Positions 35,064-45,234 of a stretch of DNA of 60,814 nt are shown one piece after another. The notes under the pieces were generated by a model. It worked only from the letters and a program-made list of their open reading frames with translations, did no database searches and was not told the origin of the DNA. The stretch is from contig NZ_BAEN01000058.1 in the NCBI RefSeq assembly GCF_000314975.1, positions 1 to 60,814 on the forward strand, read 5' to 3'. The stretch's first letter is position 1; every line of letters starts with the position of its first letter. The position numbers and the translations under genes were made by a program. The stretch is from Aliiglaciecola lipolytica E3. GTDB lineage: Bacteria; Pseudomonadota; Gammaproteobacteria; Enterobacterales; Alteromonadaceae.

Positions 35064-35762
35064 TTAATATCCAGCCAAGTTTGGCAAAATAACATTCAAA
35101 AACTGCTGTAGCTGCGTAATTAGCAATGTATCCATATCTGGATTGAAGTGGCTGGCGTCTTTACTACCAATTGCCAAAATACCTAAATCCCCTTTATCGC
35201 CGAGTAGCATAAGGGCAACAGACTCAACATTGCCATCCGTGAACAACAGTTGCTTTTCGTGCTGACTTAAACGTCCAAAGAAAAAACAGTCGTGTTTGAA
35301 ACGTTTTTCGATAAACAGTTTACGCTGAATCTCAGGAAGCGCATGCGCGCCCGAAAATGACTTTAGTACTACGGCTGATAGCTTAAGCCTGGGACGCATA
35401 AAGTCTTCTAATACGTCTTGTACTTCGCTGAAAAAACGGCAACAAAGTAGTTGCAGGTTTAGATCAGCGTAAATCCGATAGATTTCTTCATTTTGTTTGG
35501 CGACTGAAATAAGCTGATTGAGTTTGTGCGACAACAAACGGTTTTTCTTACGCAATTGCTCAGATTGTAATTCAACCAGAGACACACTGCCTTTTTGTTG
35601 ATGAGGTATGGCGAGTTTTTCTGCCAACTCAGGATATTCAACAAAAAACTCAGGGTTGTCTAACAAGTAGTCTTTTACGTCTTTAGCGCTAATGACGTTC
35701 GCTACTTCATCAAAATCAGTTAGCATATCCCTATTAACCTGTTGTTGTGCTGTATCACTCAT
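35064..35762 (-). CDS. DUF484 (GAF-like) protein
   Basis: The 232-residue protein begins with a helical segment ([22 protein letters not shown], given in part, about 30-50) and a coiled-coil stretch (about 65-95). It then has a GAF-like domain (about 100-230; [23 protein letters not shown]). This matches the DUF484 family, which is almost always encoded between dapF and xerC. Its function is not established. The ATG overlaps the dapF stop by 4 bp, so translation is coupled. Confidence 0.9.
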   Translation of the reverse strand: MSDTAQQQVNRDMLTDFDEVANVISAKDVKDYLLDNPEFFVEYPELAEKLAIPHQQKGSVSLVELQSEQLRKKNRLLSHKLNQLISVAKQNEEIYRIYADLNLQLLCCRFFSEVQDVLEDFMRPRLKLSAVVLKSFSGAHALPEIQRKLFIEKRFKHDCFFFGRLSQHEKQLLFTDGNVESVALMLLGDKGDLGILAIGSKDASHFNPDMDTLLITQLQQFLNVILPNLAGY

Positions 35763-36589
35763 ATTATGAGGGTTCCATCAAAAATATGTTCCGCAGGACC
35801 GGTCATTTTCAATACGTTGTCTTTACCTTGCCAGCGTATTTTCAACGAACCACCGGGTAGATCTACTAGTACATCTTTGCTTAGTTTACCTTGAATTTGA
35901 CCAATTGCCACTGCCGCACATGCACCACTTCCACAGGCCAAGGTTTCACCCGAACCGCGCTCATGTACTCGCAATTTAATATGGTTTTCGTTGACGATTT
36001 GCATGAACCCAACATTCACTGCTTCTGGGAAGCGTTCGTGAGTCTCAAGTAATGGTCCGATATTTTCTACATCAGCAGTTTGCACATCGTCAACTTCAAG
36101 CACACAGTGGGGATTGCCCATAGATACAGAACCCACCATAAAGGTTTGATCTTGTGCTCGAATCAAATAAATATTTTCTTCTTTATTGGCTTTTAACGGT
36201 ATTTTTGCAGGTTCGAATATAGGTCTTCCCATATTCACTGTTACTTGACCGTCTTTCTCAAGATACAACACCATCTTGCCAGATTTTGTACTAACAACCA
36301 CTTTATTTCGGTTGGTTAGGCCTTTAATTTTTACAAATTTGGCAAAACATCTAGCGCCATTTCCACATTGGGAAACTTCTGAACCATCGGCATTAAAAAT
36401 TCGATAGTGAAAATCTTGCTCAGGATCGTATGGCGGCTCAACCAACAATAGTTGGTCAAATCCGATCCCAAAATTTCTGTCAGCCAATTGCTGAATTTTG
36501 TCTTTTGAAAAAAACACATTTTGGGTGACATTATCGATAACGACAAAGTCGTTGCCAAGCCCATGCATTTTAGAAAATTGAATTTGCAT
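35759..36589 (-). CDS. dapF: Diaminopimelate epimerase
   Basis: The 276-residue protein matches DapF in length. It contains the two catalytic Cys motifs, [13 protein letters not shown] (about 73) and [14 protein letters not shown] (about 217), and the N-terminal signature [13 protein letters not shown]. It interconverts LL- and meso-diaminopimelate by two-base Cys chemistry. The product is used in peptidoglycan and, after LysA, as lysine. It lies downstream of lysA and overlaps DUF484 by 4 bp. Confidence 0.96.
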   Translation of the reverse strand: MQIQFSKMHGLGNDFVVIDNVTQNVFFSKDKIQQLADRNFGIGFDQLLLVEPPYDPEQDFHYRIFNADGSEVSQCGNGARCFAKFVKIKGLTNRNKVVVSTKSGKMVLYLEKDGQVTVNMGRPIFEPAKIPLKANKEENIYLIRAQDQTFMVGSVSMGNPHCVLEVDDVQTADVENIGPLLETHERFPEAVNVGFMQIVNENHIKLRVHERGSGETLACGSGACAAVAIGQIQGKLSKDVLVDLPGGSLKIRWQGKDNVLKMTGPAEHIFDGTLII

Positions 36590-36720
36590 TATTACTACTA
36601 AAAGTTTTATTACAGTTATATTAACCTACATATGCGACGACCAAAATAGCTATTTTGCAGTCAATTTGCGACATATTTAAAAAACCATAACATTTTGCCC
36701 GAGCAGACTAGGTTCTAATG

Positions 36721-37971
36721 CTATTCAATTATATGCTCGCCTTTCCATAGGTCGCTTAACACTTCACGTTCACGGACAAGGTGCAGACTGCTTTTGTCGA
36801 CGATAATTTCTGCTGGACGGCAGCGGCTATTGTAGTTAGACGCCATAACAAAACCATATGCACCAGCACTTCGTACTACTAAAAGGTCATCTGGCGCGAT
36901 TTCTAATTCACGGTCTTTACCAATAAAATCGCCTGTTTCGCAGATAGGGCCAACAATGTCATACGTCGCTTTTGGATTGTTTGTAGATATTTCAGCAGGA
37001 ATGATATTTTGCCAAGCCGAATACAACGCTGGTCGAATTAAGTCGTTCATCGCTGCATCTACGATAGCAAAGTTTTTTTCTTCGCCATGTTTTATGAATT
37101 CTACTTTGGTAATGAGAATCCCTGCGTTGGCCATGATTGCGCGGCCGGGTTCGAATATTAATTTTAGTTCAGGGCGCGTTTTCATACGCGTCATTAGCGC
37201 TTCAACATAGGTGTCTGGATGCGGAGGCGTTTCGTCTTTATAAGCGACACCTAAACCACCGCCAACATCCAAATGGCTAATGGCTATTCCCATATCTGCT
37301 AATTCATCAATTAGCAGCAACAATCGATCTAATGCATCAACAAAAGGCACAATATCGGTTAACTGTGAACCGATGTGACAATCCATTCCTTTGATTTCCA
37401 AATGTTCGTAACTGGCGGCAAGTTTATAGATAGCAACCGCGTTTTCTCTAGGTATGCCAAATTTGTTTGCTTTCAAACCCGTTGAAATATAAGGGTGTGT
37501 TTTTGCATCGACATCCGGGTTAACGCGGATGGAAATGGGGGCTTTAACATCAAGTTGTGAGGCGACTTTATTGATACGCTCAAGTTCTGGCGCAGACTCT
37601 ACATTAAAACACAGAATGTTTTTCGATAGCGCAAATTCGATTTCTTGTTCGGTTTTTCCAACACCAGAAAATACCACTTTGGATGGATCGCCACCGGCCT
37701 CTATCACACGTGACAATTCACCGCCTGAGACTATGTCAAAACCAGAGCCTAATTTTGCCATCACCGACAAAACCCCTAAATTTGAGTTCGCTTTAACAGC
37801 GTAACAAATCAAATGAGGGTGTTTACCCGCGGCATTATCAAATGCGTGCCAATGACGCTCAATGGTGGCTCGGGAATACACATAGCAGGGTGTACCATAT
37901 TGCTCAGCAATCTGCTGTACAGGGACGTTTTCGGCGAAAAGGGTCGTATCTTGATATTGAAAATAATCCAA
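36721..37971 (-). CDS. lysA: Diaminopimelate decarboxylase
   Basis: The 416-residue protein is a fold-type III PLP decarboxylase. The PLP Lys is in CYAVKANSN (about 56-62). The Gly-rich phosphate-binding loop is HLDVGGGLGV (about 235), followed by EPGRAI (about 275). GPICETGDFIGKD (about 345) holds the catalytic Cys and the active-site Glu of the partner subunit. It decarboxylates meso-diaminopimelate to lysine. The start is a TTG that directly follows the TAG of lptM with no gap. It is followed by dapF after 131 bp. Confidence 0.95.
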   Translation of the reverse strand: MDYFQYQDTTLFAENVPVQQIAEQYGTPCYVYSRATIERHWHAFDNAAGKHPHLICYAVKANSNLGVLSVMAKLGSGFDIVSGGELSRVIEAGGDPSKVVFSGVGKTEQEIEFALSKNILCFNVESAPELERINKVASQLDVKAPISIRVNPDVDAKTHPYISTGLKANKFGIPRENAVAIYKLAASYEHLEIKGMDCHIGSQLTDIVPFVDALDRLLLLIDELADMGIAISHLDVGGGLGVAYKDETPPHPDTYVEALMTRMKTRPELKLIFEPGRAIMANAGILITKVEFIKHGEEKNFAIVDAAMNDLIRPALYSAWQNIIPAEISTNNPKATYDIVGPICETGDFIGKDRELEIAPDDLLVVRSAGAYGFVMASNYNSRCRPAEIIVDKSSLHLVREREVLSDLWKGEHIIE

Positions 37972-38130
37972 CTAGGATTGCTCCTCTGAGTCGTCTGATG
38001 TTTGTTCTGTGTTGGGCGTGTTTTGGTCTGATGGAAGGGTAAGATCCCCTTTTACACCACAGCCTGTAGTGATAAAAATGGCCAGCAAAAAGGAAAATAT
38101 GCGAAGCACAGAAAGCAGTTTGTTGAACAC
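37972..38130 (-). CDS. lptM: LPS translocon maturation chaperone LptM (YifL-like lipoprotein)
   Basis: This 52-codon gene was read directly from the sequence. It starts at a GTG with AGGTGA 6 nt upstream. It encodes FNKLLSVLRIFSFLLAIFI followed by the lipobox TTGC and GVKGDLTLP, then a short acidic, Ser/Gln-rich tail. An N-terminal lipoprotein with CG(L/V)KGxLxxP just upstream of lysA or dapF is the LptM/YifL hallmark. LptM assists oxidative maturation of the LptD outer-membrane LPS translocon. The Cys at residue 24 would be lipidated. The TAG stop abuts the lysA start. Confidence 0.88.
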   Translation of the reverse strand: MFNKLLSVLRIFSFLLAIFITTGCGVKGDLTLPSDQNTPNTEQTSDDSEEQS

Positions 38131-38317
38131 TCATTTCACCTAACAATATTGAAAGGCTATATCATCTCATCAAAAGCGAAAAAAACAAGCATTGCTGTCG
38201 GCTGTTTTGCAATATGACATGCAATAAACTGCTAACTGAGTTAAAAGCAAAAACAATCTTTATTATTAAGACATATTTAATTTTGTAAGATTAAGCCTCG
38301 ATTACAGTGCTAAAACA

Positions 38318-38886
38318 ACGGAATAAATCCCGTCCTACACTGTAGTCGGTGGCTTTAGCCCCGATAGCAGGAATGTAAATTCTCAACGGGATAAATCCCG
38401 TCCTACACTGTAGTCGGTGGCTTTAGCCCCGATAGCTGGAATGTAAAACCCCAACGGGATAAATCCCGTCCTACGCTGTAGTCGGTGGCTTTAGCCCCGA
38501 TAGCTGGAACTTCAAATCCCAACGGGATAAATCGCGTTTTACAATGTAGTCGGTGACTTTAGCCCCGATAGCTGGAATGTAAAACCCCAACGAGATAAAT
38601 CGCGTTTTACAATGCAGTCGGTGGCTTTAGCCCCGATAGCTGGAATGTAAATTCTCAACAGGATAAATCCCGTCCTACACTGTATTCGGTGGCTTTAGCC
38701 CCGAGAGCTGGAATGTAAAACCTCAACGTGATAAATCCCGTCCTACACCGTAGTCGGTGGCTTTAGCCCCGAAAGCTGGAATGTAAAACCCCGACGGGAT
38801 AAATCCCGCCCTATGCTGTAGTCGGTGGCTTTAGCCCCGATAGCTTGAATGTAAATTCTCAACGGGGTAAGTCCCGTCTTACATGC
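38318..38886. repeat. Tandem BIME array, nine units of exactly 68 bp
   Basis: Units begin at 38318, 38386, 38454, 38522, 38590, 38658, 38726, 38794 and 38862, each exactly 68 bp apart; the last is partial. Each unit has the palindrome CGGGATAAATCCCG followed by CCTACA, then TGTAG and the palindrome CGGTGGCTTTAGCCCCGA, then a spacer of about 20 bp (GGAATGTAAAA type). The two halves are head-to-head GTAG-type REPs. Units differ by point changes but no indels. The array lies at the 3' end of the glycosyltransferase gene and upstream of lptM. The flank 38131-38317 shows no gene. Confidence 0.92.
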
Positions 38887-38892
38887 AATATA

Positions 38893-39957
38893 TTATGTCC
38901 CGCTGGCTAGTGATAGGCGCACAGACTCGGGAAAGCGGGTAATTTTCCATAGCTGCTCACACAAACTTTTCGTGTCTATGTAGTCACCTTCGAGTAGCCA
39001 ATCAATCAGTACATCTGGTGAGTTTGGATAATTTATTGGTTCCGGTGAAGGCGATTTTAGCCAACTTGCCACAACGTCTGCATCTAAACTATCCATACTA
39101 TAGCAACGATCCATACGTTCTAACGTAATGCGATTGGAAGATTGTTCATATTGGTTTTTTAGTGGTTTAACTAAGATCTTTTTACCTAATTGCAAACATT
39201 CACTAGATAGTTCAAAACCGCCATTCGCTATCACGCCAGCACATTCGAATAGTGCCTGTTGAAAAGTCGACTTAGATAATGGACGCCATTGGGTATTTTC
39301 AGTGTTATAAGCTTGCTCTATATCTGGGTGATAACAAAGAAACTTCTCATTTGGAAACTTCTTCAGCAATAATTTTATCGCATCGATATTTTCAAACGGT
39401 AAATACACTAAAACATGCTCGCCCAAGGTCGCTTTATCAAAAGACTCTTCAATAAACGGTGGAATGATTGGAAAGCCAAAATGGTACCAATGAACACCTA
39501 AGTTGATATCACAAGGTGCAAACATGCGCATCAATAGCCGGTCTGTCCAGGCTTCACCTTGTTTAGGTACATTGTGTTTAAATGCCGCTTGATGACTGAT
39601 TGAAATAGATGATAGATCTTTCCATTTAGACGCCCATGCAGTGACCGGTTCGAAATCGTTTAGTAATACATCGTACTTGGCAACGTTTAACTGCTTTACA
39701 TCACGAATAAACTCTCTGATATTGGCTTGCTTTAGGGTTTTCCATCTGTTTACTTCGCCGTTTTCGGTAATAAACGTCAATCCCGAAACAGTACGATAGT
39801 TACCAAATACTTCCATGTCGAAATATTTAGCGGGATCACGACCACTGAATATAAAGTCAACTTCGATGTCTTCGCGTTTTGCGAATGCTTTAGCCATTAT
39901 TCGAGCACGCGCAATGTGTCCATTACCCGTGCCTTGCACGCCATACAATATTTTCAT
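38893..39957 (-). CDS. MJ1255/VC2487-type glycosyltransferase
   Basis: The 354-residue protein opens with MKILYGVQGTGNGHIARARI, the Gly-rich N-terminal loop of GT-B glycosyltransferases. It has FIFSGRDPAKYFDME (about 35-50), NDFEPVTAWASK (about 100) and a C-terminal donor-binding region with CAGVIANGGFELSSECLQLGK (given in part, about 237-257). This is the MJ1255/VC2487 group, related to MurG-like UDP-sugar transferases. The acceptor is unknown. A PAP2 phosphatase gene ends 9 bp upstream on the same strand, suggesting joint work on a lipid-linked sugar. The stop abuts the 68-bp repeat array. Confidence 0.82.
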   Translation of the reverse strand: MKILYGVQGTGNGHIARARIMAKAFAKREDIEVDFIFSGRDPAKYFDMEVFGNYRTVSGLTFITENGEVNRWKTLKQANIREFIRDVKQLNVAKYDVLLNDFEPVTAWASKWKDLSSISISHQAAFKHNVPKQGEAWTDRLLMRMFAPCDINLGVHWYHFGFPIIPPFIEESFDKATLGEHVLVYLPFENIDAIKLLLKKFPNEKFLCYHPDIEQAYNTENTQWRPLSKSTFQQALFECAGVIANGGFELSSECLQLGKKILVKPLKNQYEQSSNRITLERMDRCYSMDSLDADVVASWLKSPSPEPINYPNSPDVLIDWLLEGDYIDTKSLCEQLWKITRFPESVRLSLASGT

Positions 39958-39966
39958 TAAAACTAC

Positions 39967-40479
39967 TTAAACTAGGATACTAAGACTCAACATTGAAATA
40001 GTGATACCCAACAATGCACCTGCAACAATGTCACTAGGGTAGTGAACCCCGAGCATAACTCTCGATAAACCGATTAAGCTTGCCCAAATATAGACCAAAA
40101 TTGCCACGCTAGGGTAGAAATGGGCCAATAAGGATGCCATCAAAAATGCTGCTGCTGTGTGCCCTGAAGGTAGACTAAACTTGTCAGATGGAGTGATGTG
40201 AGAACGGAAGTTGTAGATTAGGTCGCAAGGACGTTGACGCTTAAACAATTTTTTTAGAATGACATATATAGGTAATTCCAATGCATAAGCCAACAAAGAT
40301 GTGTACAAAAAGATTGTCCCGTCTTTGGGATCAAAGGCGCATAACAACACTCCTAAGATCAAGTAAACATGTCCGTCACCGCTTTTGGAGATATATTTAA
40401 TGATTCGGCAATCGCGACCAGCGGTTACACCGAAAATCCAACGAAATATATGTGTATCTGCTCTGCCGAATGCATTCAT
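39967..40479 (-). CDS. PAP2-family membrane phosphatase
   Basis: The frame is open from a TTG at 40527. The ATG at 40479 (MNAFGRADTHIFRW) is preferred and gives 170 residues. The three PAP2 signatures are present in order: KKLFKRQRP (the KX6RP motif, about 75-83), PSGHTAAAF (about 102-110) and SRVMLGVHYPSDIVAG (about 142-157). Five to six membrane helices are visible. It hydrolyses phosphate from a lipid such as phosphatidate, undecaprenyl diphosphate or phosphatidylglycerophosphate at the membrane. It is the first gene of a two-gene unit with the MJ1255-type glycosyltransferase. Confidence 0.88.
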   Translation of the reverse strand: MNAFGRADTHIFRWIFGVTAGRDCRIIKYISKSGDGHVYLILGVLLCAFDPKDGTIFLYTSLLAYALELPIYVILKKLFKRQRPCDLIYNFRSHITPSDKFSLPSGHTAAAFLMASLLAHFYPSVAILVYIWASLIGLSRVMLGVHYPSDIVAGALLGITISMLSLSILV

Positions 40480-40675
40480 CTTAAGGTACTCTTGCTTATT
40501 GTACTCATCGAGAACAAAAATAACCAAAATGTGTGAAGGCTATTTGACATTATTGCGAAACCTTTGTGACAGTAATGCTTCAGTAATGTGACAATGAAGA
40601 AAACTGATCATAGGGTTTTACAAAGCAGCTCGTAACCTCTAATCTAGAACTTTATAGCTCGCGCTGGATTTTCTC

Positions 40676-41161
40676 ATGGAATATAACACCTCTGAACTAT
40701 GTGATTTGTTTGCGGATAGCGTTGATGTCGTCGATCCTTTATTTGTAAATTACGGTGGTAGATTGTCTTATGGTGGCGAAATTACCACAATAAAATGCCA
40801 TGAAGATAAAGGCTTGATAGATAAAATATTATCTCAATCAGGCAAAGGCAAGGTGCTACTTATTGATGGCGGAGGCTCTACCCGCCGAGCACTAATTGAT
40901 GTGAATACCGCTCAAATTGCAATTGAAAACGATTGGGAAGGCATTGTTTGTTATGGCAGTGTGCGTGAAGTTGATCAACTTGAAGAGCTAGATATAGGAA
41001 TTCATGCTGTCGCATCAATTCCAGTGAATGCTGCTTATGAACAAATTGGTGAAGTGGATGTGGCCGTTAATTTTGGCGGTGTAACGTTTTTACCAGAAGA
41101 CCATCTTTATGCAGATAGCACTGGTATTATTTTGTCGCCTGAACCATTGGATATTGATTAA
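40676..41161 (+). CDS. rraA: RraA-family protein (RNase E activity regulator)
   Basis: The 161-residue protein matches RraA in length. It carries [20 protein letters not shown] (given in part, about 25-44), [16 protein letters not shown] (about 62-77) and [20 protein letters not shown] (about 93-112), where the Gly-rich loop and Arg/Asp mark the fold. E. coli RraA binds RNase E and the DEAD helicases and inhibits mRNA decay. Homologues can also be oxaloacetate decarboxylase/aldolase enzymes. An intrinsic terminator follows immediately. Confidence 0.92.
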   Translation: MEYNTSELCDLFADSVDVVDPLFVNYGGRLSYGGEITTIKCHEDKGLIDKILSQSGKGKVLLIDGGGSTRRALIDVNTAQIAIENDWEGIVCYGSVREVDQLEELDIGIHAVASIPVNAAYEQIGEVDVAVNFGGVTFLPEDHLYADSTGIILSPEPLDID

Positions 41162-41186
41162 TACAGTCGCGAAGTGTTTTATTATC

Positions 41187-41219
41187 AAAGGCTGCCCTTT
41201 AAATACGGCAGCCTTTTTG
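41187..41219 (+). terminator. Intrinsic terminator after rraA
   Basis: AAGGCTGCC (41188-41196) pairs with GGCAGCCTT (41207-41215) around a 10-nt loop, followed by a T-run (41214-41218). The preceding CAAAG and the convergent S1/P1 nuclease gene end 21 bp away mean that it may serve both strands. Confidence 0.85.
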
Positions 41220-41239
41220 TGTTTTGAAGCGTCTAACCA

Positions 41240-42052
41240 TCACAAAATGGAATCTAAATAGGCAGCAATTCTAACGCCTGCCATCTGTAGTCTTAGCTTT
41301 ATTTCAGGTAAATGTTGGTGTTGGTAGCTCCAGCTTAGCTTATCTTCTTGCGGATATATTGTTTTGCGTAATTCGATACTTTCTTTAATCCACACTTTTG
41401 GATCAGTAGTTCTCCAAGTTTTAGCCATATCTGGTGTGATTTTACGACTCAACCAATCCGTCCATTCACTATATGATAATTTTTGATTATCAATTATACC
41501 GCTATCCCAAACTCTGTGGAGATTCGAATCTTGCCAAAAGAATTCTAATTTTACATCGTTACCACCGCGATCTGTGCCGTCACCGTTATGTAGCGGCTGA
41601 TGTAAATCACCGATAATATGCACAATAAAATGCAGTGCTAGCTGCTTTTCTTGAATACTCGCTTCTTCATTTTTCAGTGTGGCAGAGAATGAAAGTAATG
41701 CAGTGTATGCATCGCCAACATCGGGGGCATGTTGTTCTGCATGATAATCAGTTCCATGTTTAACTGTTACATAATGCCAAGGAGATGAAGTTTTCTGCCA
41801 AAACTCAGAAGGGTCCGAACGCATTTCATCAGCAAAAGTTGAAATCTCCGCTAATGAGCTATTTGGAAAGATTGCATCAATTTTTGCTTTTGTTTCTGCA
41901 GATAAATAAAGCTCGGCTATTTCGCCAGACACGCGGTGTCCAATTTGTCCCCAAGCATACGCGTGAGTTGCTTGTAATAAACATACTAATGGGAGCGCTA
42001 TTTTAAACAGTGTGGACAGTTTCAATTTGTGCAACATAAATTGTGTTCTCAT
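41240..42052 (-). CDS. S1/P1-type zinc nuclease
   Basis: The 270-residue protein has a signal peptide ending at HAYA, after which the mature chain begins WGQIGHRVSGEIAE. In this family the N-terminal Trp and the His provide zinc ligands. Further zinc-site motifs are SPWHYVT (about 91-97), FIVHIIGDLHQPLHNGDG (given in part, about 147-162), DRGGNDVKLEFF and LHRVWDSGII. It would be a periplasmic or secreted three-zinc nuclease or 3'-nucleotidase acting on single-stranded nucleic acid. The start may instead be the ATG at 42037. It follows ubiX by 4 bp on the same strand. Confidence 0.9.
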   Translation of the reverse strand: MRTQFMLHKLKLSTLFKIALPLVCLLQATHAYAWGQIGHRVSGEIAELYLSAETKAKIDAIFPNSSLAEISTFADEMRSDPSEFWQKTSSPWHYVTVKHGTDYHAEQHAPDVGDAYTALLSFSATLKNEEASIQEKQLALHFIVHIIGDLHQPLHNGDGTDRGGNDVKLEFFWQDSNLHRVWDSGIIDNQKLSYSEWTDWLSRKITPDMAKTWRTTDPKVWIKESIELRKTIYPQEDKLSWSYQHQHLPEIKLRLQMAGVRIAAYLDSIL

Positions 42053-42056
42053 AATT

Positions 42057-42671
42057 TTATTTTTGATAGCCCCAGCGTGGCATTAGCTTTTGATCTATTT
42101 CCAAATGGTCAAGTATCCGCGCGACCACAAAATCTACTAGGTCTTCTATATTTTTAGGCTGATGATAGAAACCAGGAGCAGCAGGCATAATAGTGACCCC
42201 CATTTGTGACAATTTGAGCATATTTTCAAGGTGAATTGTCGAAAGTGGCATTTCTCTGGGAACCAAAATAAGTTGCCCTTTTTCTTTTATCACTACATCT
42301 GCACCACGTTCAATTAAGTTGTCACTTTTTCCCGTTGCGATAGCGCTCAATGAACCCGTGGAGCATGGGCATACCACCATTTGTTTGGGAGCGGCAGAAC
42401 CTGACGCGACAGGTGAAAACCACTCATCTTTACCAAACACGGTTATCTGCTCAGGCTTAGCATCAAATCGTTGTGTAAAAAACTCACTACAAGACTGAGG
42501 ATTTGCCGGTATCTTTAATTCCTCTTCAGTGGCTAGTACCACTCTGGCTGCTGAAGATATCAATAGATAGACTTGATAATTCGCAGCAACTAAGGTTTCT
42601 AACAAGCGCATGCCGTAAGGCGCACCAGATGCGCCAGTAAAGGCTAATGTGATTCTTTTTTCAAAACTCAT
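42057..42671 (-). CDS. ubiX: Flavin prenyltransferase UbiX
   Basis: The 204-residue protein starts with [19 protein letters not shown], the FMN-binding loop of UbiX. It also has [28 protein letters not shown] (given in parts, about 108-135), [19 protein letters not shown] and [12 protein letters not shown]. It makes prenylated FMN, the cofactor of UbiD-type decarboxylases used in ubiquinone synthesis. Its start overlaps the 3' end of mpl by 11 bp, so translation is coupled. No ubiD is present in the window. Confidence 0.95.
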   Translation of the reverse strand: MSFEKRITLAFTGASGAPYGMRLLETLVAANYQVYLLISSAARVVLATEEELKIPANPQSCSEFFTQRFDAKPEQITVFGKDEWFSPVASGSAAPKQMVVCPCSTGSLSAIATGKSDNLIERGADVVIKEKGQLILVPREMPLSTIHLENMLKLSQMGVTIMPAAPGFYHQPKNIEDLVDFVVARILDHLEIDQKLMPRWGYQK

Positions 42672-44016
42672 GTTCGGCTAGTTGCTCCAGTAAGCGTGCA
42701 TGGATGCCACCAAAACCGCCATTGCTCATGACCAAAATATGGTCGCCCGGCTTTGCGGCTTTCACTAAGGCTTCAACAATGTCGTCAACACTATCATAAA
42801 CCCGTGTTGGAACATCAGATTCTGCGCTAAGTTGCGACAATGACCAGTCTAAATTTTCTGGTTGAAACAGTAAAACTTGATCCGCCTTGGACCAAGACTT
42901 TGCTAATGTAGTTTGATGAACGCCCATTTTCATTGTTGCTGAACGGGGCTCTAAAACCGCAAAAATGCGCGCACTTTTTACTCTATTGCGCAGACCTTCG
43001 AGCGTAGTTGCAATCGCTGTAGGATGATGGGCAAAATCGTCATAAACAGTGATGTTATTAACAACGCCGCGTGTTTCCATTCTTCTTTTAGCATTCACAA
43101 ATTCCGCCAACGCTTGGATGGCGACATCTGGCTTCACCCCAGCATGGCGTGCAGCAGCTATTGCCATAATGGCATTATGAATATTGTGCTGACCAATTAA
43201 AGACCAACGCACACGTCCAAGGTTTTCTTGTTGCAAAAAGACGTCAAATTCACTTCCATCTGCAGTTTGGTTTTTGGCTTGCCAGTCACTTCCAATATAT
43301 TGAACAGGACTCCAACATCCTTTTCCGAGAACTTGCTCAATATTGACGTCGTCAGCGGGCGCTAAGGCTAAGCCTGTACTTGGCAGAATTCTAATCAAAT
43401 GATGAAACTGTTTTTGAATGGCAGCTAAATCTTCGAAGATATCTGCGTGGTCAAATTCTAAATTGTTGAGTATTAAGGTGCGTGGATGATAGTGCACAAA
43501 CTTAGAGCGTTTATCAAAAAATGCGCTGTCATATTCGTCAGCTTCGATCACAAAAAAGGGGGATTCACCTAATCTCGCTGAAATAGAAAAGTTTTCTGGT
43601 ACACCGCCAATCAAGAAACCGGGTTGTAAGCCCGCATATTCTAGAATCCAAGCTACCATACTGGCGGTAGATGTTTTACCGTGAGTGCCTGATGCGGCAA
43701 TTACCCAACGTTGTTTTAATACATTTTCTGACAGCCATTGCGGCCCACTAATGTAATTTAAGTTGCGGTTTAATACGGTCTCTACACAGGGATTTCCCCG
43801 CGACATTGCGTTGCCGATAATGACGACATCTGGCTCAGGATCCAATTGAGATGGATCAAACCCTTGGGTGAGAGTGATACCTAAAGATTCTAGTTGTGTG
43901 CTCATTGGCGGATAAACATTGGTATCGGAACCGCTTACATGGTGTCCCATTGATTTGGCGATAGCAGCAATTCCGCCCATAAAGGTGCCGCAAATCCCTA
44001 AAATATGAATATGCAT
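42661..44016 (-). CDS. mpl: UDP-N-acetylmuramate:L-Ala-gamma-D-Glu-meso-DAP ligase Mpl
   Basis: The frame extends to 44073, but the ATG at 44016 gives [20 protein letters not shown], the true Mpl start, and 451 residues. The Mur ligase features are the N-terminal nucleotide fold, ATP-binding [18 protein letters not shown] (about 110-127), [16 protein letters not shown] (about 175), and a C-terminal domain with [12 protein letters not shown] (about 330). It attaches the recycled tripeptide to UDP-MurNAc. A divergent fbp gene lies about 200 bp away. It heads the mpl-ubiX-nuclease operon. Confidence 0.95.
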   Translation of the reverse strand: MHIHILGICGTFMGGIAAIAKSMGHHVSGSDTNVYPPMSTQLESLGITLTQGFDPSQLDPEPDVVIIGNAMSRGNPCVETVLNRNLNYISGPQWLSENVLKQRWVIAASGTHGKTSTASMVAWILEYAGLQPGFLIGGVPENFSISARLGESPFFVIEADEYDSAFFDKRSKFVHYHPRTLILNNLEFDHADIFEDLAAIQKQFHHLIRILPSTGLALAPADDVNIEQVLGKGCWSPVQYIGSDWQAKNQTADGSEFDVFLQQENLGRVRWSLIGQHNIHNAIMAIAAARHAGVKPDVAIQALAEFVNAKRRMETRGVVNNITVYDDFAHHPTAIATTLEGLRNRVKSARIFAVLEPRSATMKMGVHQTTLAKSWSKADQVLLFQPENLDWSLSQLSAESDVPTRVYDSVDDIVEALVKAAKPGDHILVMSNGGFGGIHARLLEQLAEHEF

Positions 44017-44219
44017 AACTTCGATTTTCTGAAAAACTTCAGCTAAGGTTAACAGACTATCGAAAGTCCACAAATGGATATTAAATTAACTTGTTGATTT
44101 TTTTGGCTGAGTTTTATGATTAATAAAGGTACACTTTGTTAACGTGGAAAAGAAGATTACTATCAAGTAATTAAAAGACACAATTCCCTAAGACAATCTA
44201 ATAATAGGCTTTCACAAGA

Positions 44220-45188
44220 ATGAAACGACTCAATTCACAACTGCAAGAAGACGGTGCTCCAATGGAGCTGATTTTGTTGATCCGTACATTATTGGCGGGC
44301 TGCAAAGAAATATCTTTCCGTGTAAGTCAAGGGGCTTTGGCTGGCGTGCTAGGTTCCTTGTTAAGTGAAAACGTACAAGGTGAGACGCAGAAAAAACTGG
44401 ATGTTATTTCAAATCAGATTTTAAAAGATATTTTAAAAGAGTCTGGTTACGTGAAAGCCATTTCTTCTGAAGAAGAAGATGATGTAGTTGGTTGTCATCC
44501 TGAGGGTAAATATTTGGTAAGCTTCGACCCTCTGGACGGTTCATCAAATACCGATATTAATAGCCTTATTGGTACTATTTTCTCCATTACTCATGCACCT
44601 CAATGGATGGAACCAGATGATCCATCAGCATTTTTGCAACCTGGAACACAGATAGTCGCAGCTGGATATGTGCTTTATGGTCCTTCAACGATGCTCGCCA
44701 TGAGTACAGGTCGCGGAACTCATTTGTATACGTTAGATAAAACCCATGGTGGTTTTTTATTGACTAAAGCCAATGTGACAGTTCCTGACCAGACTAAAGA
44801 ATTTTCAATAAACAGTTCTAATCAGCGTCATTGGGAACAACCAATGCAGGATTATATTAATGATCTGTTGGCTGGCGATGAAGGCCCACGAGGTAAAAAC
44901 TTCAATATGCGTTGGGTTGGCGCGATGGTAGGCGATATTCATCGTATTCTATCTCGTGGCGGTATTTTTGCGTATCCATTTGATAAACGTAATCCTAAAA
45001 TTCCAGGCAAGCTTCGCTTATTGTATGAAGCAAACCCAATGTCATTCTTAATCGAACAAGCCGGTGGTGCAGCAACCACAGGTGAGCGTCGAATTTTAGA
45101 GGTGATGCCGCATGAAATTCATCAGCGTGTACCTGTGATTATGGGGTCTAAAGAAGAAGTCGAAACTTGTATGACCTATTACGAGTAA
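44220..45188 (+). CDS. fbp: Class I fructose-1,6-bisphosphatase
   Basis: The 322-residue protein matches class I FBPase. Metal-binding segments are [10 protein letters not shown] (about 81-90) and [20 protein letters not shown] (about 100-119). [19 protein letters not shown] (about 150-168) and [20 protein letters not shown] (about 237-256) form the sugar-phosphate site. It hydrolyses fructose 1,6-bisphosphate in gluconeogenesis. The ATG lies right after a CAAGA sequence with no strong ribosome-binding site. It is a single gene, convergent with hppA across a REP array. Confidence 0.96.
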   Translation: MKRLNSQLQEDGAPMELILLIRTLLAGCKEISFRVSQGALAGVLGSLLSENVQGETQKKLDVISNQILKDILKESGYVKAISSEEEDDVVGCHPEGKYLVSFDPLDGSSNTDINSLIGTIFSITHAPQWMEPDDPSAFLQPGTQIVAAGYVLYGPSTMLAMSTGRGTHLYTLDKTHGGFLLTKANVTVPDQTKEFSINSSNQRHWEQPMQDYINDLLAGDEGPRGKNFNMRWVGAMVGDIHRILSRGGIFAYPFDKRNPKIPGKLRLLYEANPMSFLIEQAGGAATTGERRILEVMPHEIHQRVPVIMGSKEEVETCMTYYE

Positions 45189-45234
45189 TTGGCCACCAAT
45201 TTTATATCCAACGAATTTTCTAATTTTATCTCAC

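Noticed and set aside
37904-38146. 80-codon minus-strand frame overlapping lptM
   Set aside because: It is out of frame with the clear lipobox-containing lptM gene, overlaps the lysA start and resembles no protein.
38318-38886. Possible CRISPR array because of the strict period
   Set aside because: The whole 68-bp unit is conserved, there are no unique spacers, the repeats are internally double-palindromic and no cas gene is near. It is a REP/BIME-type array.
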